Below, one piece after another: positions 63,944-64,000 of a DNA stretch of 64,000 nucleotides. The notes below the pieces were generated by a model that saw only the letters and a list, made by a program, of their open reading frames with translations, did no database searches and was not told the origin of the DNA. Position 1 is the stretch's first letter. Each line of letters starts with the position of its first letter. The stretch covers positions 62,001 to 126,000 of the forward strand of contig NZ_VKAB01000015.1 in the NCBI RefSeq assembly GCF_009769385.1, given 5' to 3'. This DNA comes from Saccharothrix deserti. GTDB taxonomy: Bacteria; Actinomycetota; Actinomycetes; Mycobacteriales; Pseudonocardiaceae. The position numbers and the translations under genes are program-made.

Positions 63944-64000
63944 TCAGTCGAGTTTGAGCGCGTACCAGACCTGCTCGTCCCCGGTGTGCTTGAGCGGGAG
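63944..64000 (-). CDS. C-terminal end of an unidentified gene, cut by window edge
   Basis: The last 18 codons of a minus-strand frame (LPLKHTGDEQVWYALKLD, stop 63944-63946) enter from the window end. Position upstream of purF fits the sterol-carrier-like or similar gene found there in actinobacteria, but too little is visible to identify it. Confidence 0.5.
   Translation of the reverse strand, partial: LPLKHTGDEQVWYALKLD

Overview
The window is about 64 kb of very GC-rich DNA from a filamentous actinomycete, most likely a member of the Pseudonocardiales (Saccharothrix/Actinosynnema/Lentzea type). The basis is a mycothiol synthase gene, a GlnR-type orphan response regulator, an EspG/PPE/DUF3558 group of type VII secretion accessories, an RsiG-type c-di-GMP-binding anti-sigma factor, PHO boxes made of 11-nt direct repeats, many GTG starts and heavy ATGA/GTGA translational coupling. 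The order pst - mshD - glnR - hydrolase - LmeA-like - thioredoxin - sulfurtransferase - DUF1416 - Nur-like Fur is recalled as conserved in Streptomyces. All statements come from reading the sequence; no database search was run.

Region by region. 1-10.2 kb: flotillin (cut by the window start) with an NfeD-like partner; a TetR repressor divergent from an FAD monooxygenase across two matched operators; exonuclease III; tRNA-Lys(TTT); an AMIN-like secreted protein; a GNAT enzyme; a membrane protein; dusB; a lipoprotein; a diguanylate cyclase. 10.4-22.1 kb: a giant LCP cell-wall ligase with an expanded disordered N-terminus, phoU with a PHO box, an orphan ESX-accessory operon, and pstSCAB behind a second PHO box. 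22.2-28.8 kb: mshD, glnR, a hydrolase/LmeA/thioredoxin operon, and a sulfur cassette (cysteine-rich leader peptide, DUF4395, rhodanese, DUF1416), then a tiny membrane protein coupled to a nitrobindin-like gene. 28.8-38.2 kb: pxpB-pxpC, an aminodeoxychorismate lyase-like enzyme, a Nur-like Fur regulator coupled to YgfZ, a beta-keto acid cleavage enzyme, rsiG, an MFS exporter, a hypothetical gene, DUF3073, and an old yellow enzyme.

38.5-40.6 kb holds the most novel-looking module: a Crp/Fnr regulator with an intact cyclic-nucleotide cassette, a degenerate class III cyclase-like protein with a repeat-like tail, and a coupled small helical protein. 40.6-52.8 kb is a complete myo-inositol uptake and catabolism locus (iolG, iolE, ABC importer, iolC, aldolase, iolB, iolD on the minus strand; LacI regulator and mmsA on the plus strand), controlled through two operators. 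52.8-58.7 kb has a decayed small gene, unusual hairpins, a tctCBA tricarboxylate transporter and a divergent CitA/CitB-type two-component system. 58.7-64 kb: a methyltransferase, ArfB, a SigE-family sigma factor with a coupled membrane protein, purM, purF and the edge of one more gene.

Links between genes: PhoU and PstSCAB are joined by the two PHO boxes; GGDEF and RsiG provide writer and reader of c-di-GMP; the iol genes form a full path from inositol to acetyl/propionyl-CoA level; CitAB probably controls tctCBA. Intergenic spaces between 23 and 31 kb carry a small dispersed hairpin family with compensatory changes, and a 22-bp tandem repeat lies inside the 5-prime end of pxpC.
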